Shown in pieces: positions 39,873 through 42,847 of a DNA stretch of 42,847 nucleotides. The stretch comes from an uncultured Pseudoxanthomonas sp. (GTDB lineage: Bacteria; Pseudomonadota; Gammaproteobacteria; Xanthomonadales; Xanthomonadaceae): assembly GCF_946886695.1 (NCBI RefSeq), contig NZ_CAMPJD010000043.1, positions 1 through 42,847 of the forward strand, given 5' to 3'. The position numbers were made by a program, and so were the translations under genes. Under the pieces are notes generated by a model that saw only the letters and a program-made list of their open reading frames with translations, was not told the origin of the DNA and did no database searches. Within the stretch, counting starts at the first letter, position 1; each line of letters begins with the position of its first letter.

Positions 39873-41239
39873 GCGCTGCCCTCGCCTATACCGACTCTTC
39901 CGCCAACGCCCGTCCTCTGCATGTCCTGGAACGCGCGCAGCTGGCCGCGTGGCGTACGACCCAGTCGGCGGCGGTCAACGCCTGGATCGATGCACAGAAC
40001 TTCACGGCCTCGGCCGGCTCACTGCTGGCGTTGCCTGGCGAACAGGGGCTGGCCGGCGCGGTGATCGGCATCGGCGACGCGCTGGATCCTTATGCTTACG
40101 CGCACGCGCCGTTCGGCCTGCCGGCGGGCGACTGGGAGATCGCGGGCGAACTGCCTGCCGATGCCCGCACCGCGCTGCAGCTGGGCTGGGGTCTGGGCAG
40201 CTACAAGTTCGACCGCTACAAGCAGCCGCCGCGCAAACCCGCGCGCCTGGTGCTGCCGCAGGCCGATGCCGAAGCGCTCGACCTGCTGGCCGCCAGCCTG
40301 CAGGTGCGCGACCTGGTCAACACGCCCACCGAGCACATGGGCCCGGATGATCTGGAAGCCGCGGTGCGCGCACTGGCGGACGTGCATGGTGCGGACGTCG
40401 ACGTGATCGCGGGCGACGCGCTGCTGACGCAGAACTTCCCCGCCATCCATGCGGTGGGTCGCGCCTCGCATCGTGCACCGCGCCTGATCGCGCTGCGCTG
40501 GGGCGACGCATCGCTGCCGCATGTCGCACTGGTCGGCAAGGGCGTGTGCTTCGACACCGGCGGCCTGGACATCAAGCCGGCCGATGGCATGCGCAACATG
40601 AAGAAGGACATGGGCGGCGCCGCGCACGCAATCGCGCTGGCCCGCCTGGTGATGGCACGCAAGCTGCCAGTGCGCCTGACCCTGCTGGTGCCGGCGGTGG
40701 AGAACAGCATCGGCCCGAATGCCTTCCGGCCCGGCGAAGTGATCGCCACCCGCAAGGGCGTCAGCGTCGAGATCGACAACACCGATGCCGAAGGCCGCGT
40801 GATCCTGTGCGATGCGCTGACCTATGCCGGCGAACAGTCGCCCGACCTGCTGCTGGACTTCGCCACCCTCACCGGCGCGGCGCGCATCGCGCTGGGCCCG
40901 GACCTGCCGGCGCTGTTCGCCAACGACGACGCCGTGGCGAATGACTGGATCGCCGCCGGCGAGCGCATGCGCGACCCGGTCTGGCGCATGCCGCTGTGGC
41001 GCCCGTACCTGCGCTACCTGACCAGCGGCATCGCCGATCTGGCCAATGCGGGCTCGCGCATGGCCGGCGCCGTCACCGCCGCGCTGTACCTGGAGCGCTT
41101 CGTGCCGGACGGGATGAAGTGGGCACACCTGGACGTGTACGCGTGGAACGACAGCGACCGCGCCGGCCGCCCCGCTGGTGGCGAAGCCCTCGCGCTGCGC
41201 AGCGCGTACGCGATGCTGAAGGCGCGCTACGGCGGTTGA
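39869..41239 (+). CDS. Leucyl aminopeptidase, peptidase family M17
   Basis: 456 residues. The C-terminal catalytic domain holds the M17 signatures: LVGKGVCFDTGGLDIKPADG (K224, D229, K236), MKKDMGG (D247), and IDNTDAEGRVILCDALTYA (D306, E308, R310). It removes N-terminal residues from peptides, with two metals, as a cytoplasmic hexamer. The first 150 residues are shorter than in PepA, as in PepB-like or Xanthomonas-type members. Start ATG overlaps the stop of the HAD gene (ATGA). Confident. Confidence 0.94.
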   Translation: MSAALAYTDSSANARPLHVLERAQLAAWRTTQSAAVNAWIDAQNFTASAGSLLALPGEQGLAGAVIGIGDALDPYAYAHAPFGLPAGDWEIAGELPADARTALQLGWGLGSYKFDRYKQPPRKPARLVLPQADAEALDLLAASLQVRDLVNTPTEHMGPDDLEAAVRALADVHGADVDVIAGDALLTQNFPAIHAVGRASHRAPRLIALRWGDASLPHVALVGKGVCFDTGGLDIKPADGMRNMKKDMGGAAHAIALARLVMARKLPVRLTLLVPAVENSIGPNAFRPGEVIATRKGVSVEIDNTDAEGRVILCDALTYAGEQSPDLLLDFATLTGAARIALGPDLPALFANDDAVANDWIAAGERMRDPVWRMPLWRPYLRYLTSGIADLANAGSRMAGAVTAALYLERFVPDGMKWAHLDVYAWNDSDRAGRPAGGEALALRSAYAMLKARYGG

Positions 41240-41252
41240 GGTCGCCCCCTCT

Positions 41253-41396
41253 GTAGGAGCGACGTAAGTCGCGACCGCACGCTGTCAGCGCTCCCGTTCT
41301 TCCGGATTGCCGCTTAGCGCTCGTGCGACGCATCGTGTCTGCCGGATGGGTACGGTTGGGTTCCGGGTCTGCGGTCGCGACTTACGTCGCTCCTAC
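41253..41396. repeat. GTAGGAGCGACG REP doublet
   Basis: GTAGGAGCGACGTAAGTCGC at 41253 and GCGACTTACGTCGCTCCTAC ending 41396. Both arms carry the same A for G change (TAAGTC / GACTTA), so the stems stay paired although they differ from the copies at 37411 and 42093. Confidence 0.9.
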
Positions 41397-41413
41397 AGAG
41401 GGCACTTCATTTG

Positions 41414-42016
41414 TTACAACCACCCGCGCTGCCGCGCGAGACGATACGCCTCGATGCGGTTGCCGACGCCCAGCTTGCCGATCGCCTCGGACAGGTAGTT
41501 GCGTACCGTGCCCTGCGAGAGGTTCAACTGCCCGGCGATCTCGCCGGCCGACTGGCCCTCGCCGGCCAGCCGCAATACCTGGCGTTCGCGGTCGTTGAGC
41601 GGATCGGCATCGGACCATGCCTCGAGCGCGAGTTGGGGATCGATGGCGCGTCCGCCGCGATGCACCTTGCGCAGCGCCTCGGCGAGATCCTCGGCTGGCG
41701 CATCCTTCAGCAGGTAACCCGAAACACCTGCATCCAGCGCGCGTCGCAGGAAGCCGCTGCGTGCGAACGTGGTGACGATGACCACCTTGCACGGCAGTTC
41801 CTGCCGCTGGATGCGCTGGGCCAGTTCCAGTCCGGTCAGGCCGGGCATTTCGATGTCGGTCACCAGCAGGTCGGGCTTGAGCCGTTGCAGTTCGCGCCAT
41901 GCGGTCTCGCCATCGGCCGCGCTGCCGACGACGTCGATGTCGCTCTCCATGCCCAGCAGGGCGGTGAGCGCACCGCGCACCATGGCCTGGTCTTCGGCTA
42001 GCAGTACGCGGATCAT
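41414..42016 (-). CDS. NarL/FixJ-type response regulator (DesR-like)
   Basis: 200 residues. Receiver domain 1-120 with D9, phospho-acceptor D54 (LLVTDIEMPG) and K104 (GYLLKDAP). The HTH domain at about 138-195 is LuxR type (LNDRERQVLRLAGEGQSAGE, GTVRNYLSEAIGKLGV). It resembles DesR of the membrane-fluidity system and pairs with the histidine kinase 193 bases upstream on the same strand. Target genes are not visible here; no desaturase gene is in the window. Confidence 0.9.
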   Translation of the reverse strand: MIRVLLAEDQAMVRGALTALLGMESDIDVVGSAADGETAWRELQRLKPDLLVTDIEMPGLTGLELAQRIQRQELPCKVVIVTTFARSGFLRRALDAGVSGYLLKDAPAEDLAEALRKVHRGGRAIDPQLALEAWSDADPLNDRERQVLRLAGEGQSAGEIAGQLNLSQGTVRNYLSEAIGKLGVGNRIEAYRLARQRGWL

Positions 42017-42092
42017 TTGAACGCCGTCGCGGTAAGGTCGGTCGCCACGCTAGCAAATAACGTGCGCCGGGAGGGAGTGGGCACTGTTCCTT

Positions 42093-42224
42093 GCAGGAGC
42101 GACGTGAGTCGCGACCGCACGGCTTGGACATCCATGCATCCCGTATCAAGGGACGGGGCACACATCGCCAGGCTGTTTTCCCCTGGCGCACAAGACGTGC
42201 GGCCGCGACTCACGTCGCTCCTAC
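42093..42224. repeat. GTAGGAGCGACG REP doublet between kinase and regulator
   Basis: GCAGGAGCGACGTGAGTCGC at 42093 and GCGACTCACGTCGCTCCTAC ending 42224 face each other. The kinase gene's final codons and TGA stop lie inside the right arm. The transcript could fold into two hairpins between the two genes. Confidence 0.9.
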
Positions 42225-42847
42225 AGTGCCTTCGATCGGCTTCGATGTGGCTGCGGGCGCCATCCCTTCCCCTGAAGGCAACGGCAGCGCGATCTCCACG
42301 CACGTCCCCTGCCGCAGCGTGGAGTCGATGCGCAGGCGTCCGCCGCGCGCTTCCACACGCTCGCGCATGCCGCTGAGCCCATTGCCCGGCACGGCGGCGC
42401 TGCCGACGCCGTTGTCGCGGATGCGCAGTTGCACGTGCCCGTCGCTGCAGGCCAGCGCAACCTCGGCGATCGTGGCGCGCGCGTGGCGCTGGATGTTGGT
42501 CACCGCCTCGCGCAGGCTCAGCGCAAGCACCGTCTCCAGATCGGCCGGCAACGCCATGTCCTGCGCTTCGTAGCGCAGGGTGACGCCGTCGGATTCGAGC
42601 AGCAGGCGGGCGGAGGCGAGTTCGGCCGCCAGCCCCGCCGCACGGATGCCGGTCACTGCGCGACGCACCTGCGCCAGCGCATCGCGGGCGACGCGGCTGA
42701 CTTCGTTGATCTCGTTGCGGGCGGCCTGCGGGTCGCGGTCGATCAGTCGGCCGGCCAGGTCGGACTTCAACGCCACCAGCGACAGCGTATGCCCGAGCAG
42801 GTCGTGCAGGTCGCGGCCGATGCGCTCGCGTTCGGCCAGCGCGGCGA
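42210..42847 (-). CDS. Sensor histidine kinase (HisKA_3, DesK-like), N-terminus outside window
   Basis: At least 212 residues; the frame is open to the right edge, so the membrane domain is missing. Reading in, RERIGRDLHDLLGHTLSLVALKS is the HisKA_3 H-box with the phosphorylated histidine in DLHDLLGH. LSLREAVTNIQRHARATIAE is the ATP-binding N-box, and IRDNGVGSAAVPGNGLSGM the G-box. It pairs with the DesR-like regulator downstream. Its last codons read GTVGAT-stop and come from the REP arm, so the true C-terminus was probably changed by repeat insertion. Confidence 0.9.
   Translation of the reverse strand, partial: AALAERERIGRDLHDLLGHTLSLVALKSDLAGRLIDRDPQAARNEINEVSRVARDALAQVRRAVTGIRAAGLAAELASARLLLESDGVTLRYEAQDMALPADLETVLALSLREAVTNIQRHARATIAEVALACSDGHVQLRIRDNGVGSAAVPGNGLSGMRERVEARGGRLRIDSTLRQGTCVEIALPLPSGEGMAPAATSKPIEGTVGAT

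Overview
The window is a GC-rich (by eye roughly 65-70 % G+C) chromosomal segment of a gammaproteobacterium, most probably a member of the Xanthomonadaceae/Lysobacteraceae (Xanthomonas, Pseudoxanthomonas, Stenotrophomonas or Lysobacter group). This rests on the split coenzyme-B12-dependent ribonucleotide reductase (NrdJa + NrdJb), an XAC0095-like small protein, the many GTAG-headed REP palindromes, and the overall gene style. The assignment is inferred from family knowledge; no 16S or other marker gene lies in the window. No tRNA, rRNA, CRISPR array, intact insertion sequence or prophage module was seen.

Layout. 0-9 kb is ordinary chromosome: the end of an MscS-type channel, a methyl-accepting chemotaxis receptor, an MFS exporter, an exported protein, a secreted glycosidase-like TIM barrel, a DUF6165-like protein, several small or unknown proteins, and a nitronate monooxygenase. 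9-18.6 kb holds a ComEC-like metallo-beta-lactamase-fold protein, a secreted M28 aminopeptidase, a small lipoprotein, a LytS/LytTR two-component pair translated with overlap, an exported coiled-coil protein, a flavin-type PPOX protein, a TPR lipoprotein and an FKBP isomerase. 18.6-29.9 kb is an accessory stretch with visibly lower G+C in several genes and long non-coding gaps. It carries a lipoprotein lipase-like protein, two proteins with Tat-like signals (a beta-helix protein and an amidohydrolase), two exported unknowns, an XAC0095-like gene with a structured leader, and an unusual 756-residue protein combining a GGDEF domain, a degenerate second GGDEF-like domain and TPRs. 29.9-34.4 kb is the class II ribonucleotide reductase locus: nrdJb, a lysine-rich histone-H1-like gene, then nrdJa, all on the minus strand, with a promoter and tandem NrdR-box-like sites upstream of nrdJa. 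34.5-42.8 kb holds a DegP/MucD-type protease, a yqjD-yqjE-yqjK-like membrane operon, an AI-2E-family permease, a HAD phosphatase overlapping an M17 aminopeptidase, and a DesK/DesR-like two-component system whose kinase runs off the right edge.

The most striking non-gene signal is the load of repeat palindromes. At least five families are present. The GTAG-headed ones sit so tightly against genes that they provide the stop codons of four of them, including both members of one convergent pair. A further repeat lies in frame inside nrdJb, next to an A9 homopolymer. The best candidates for undescribed biology are the dual-GGDEF/TPR protein, the structured leader before the XAC0095-like gene, the repeat insertion in nrdJb, and the NrdR-controlled reductase locus with an H1-like gene inside it.
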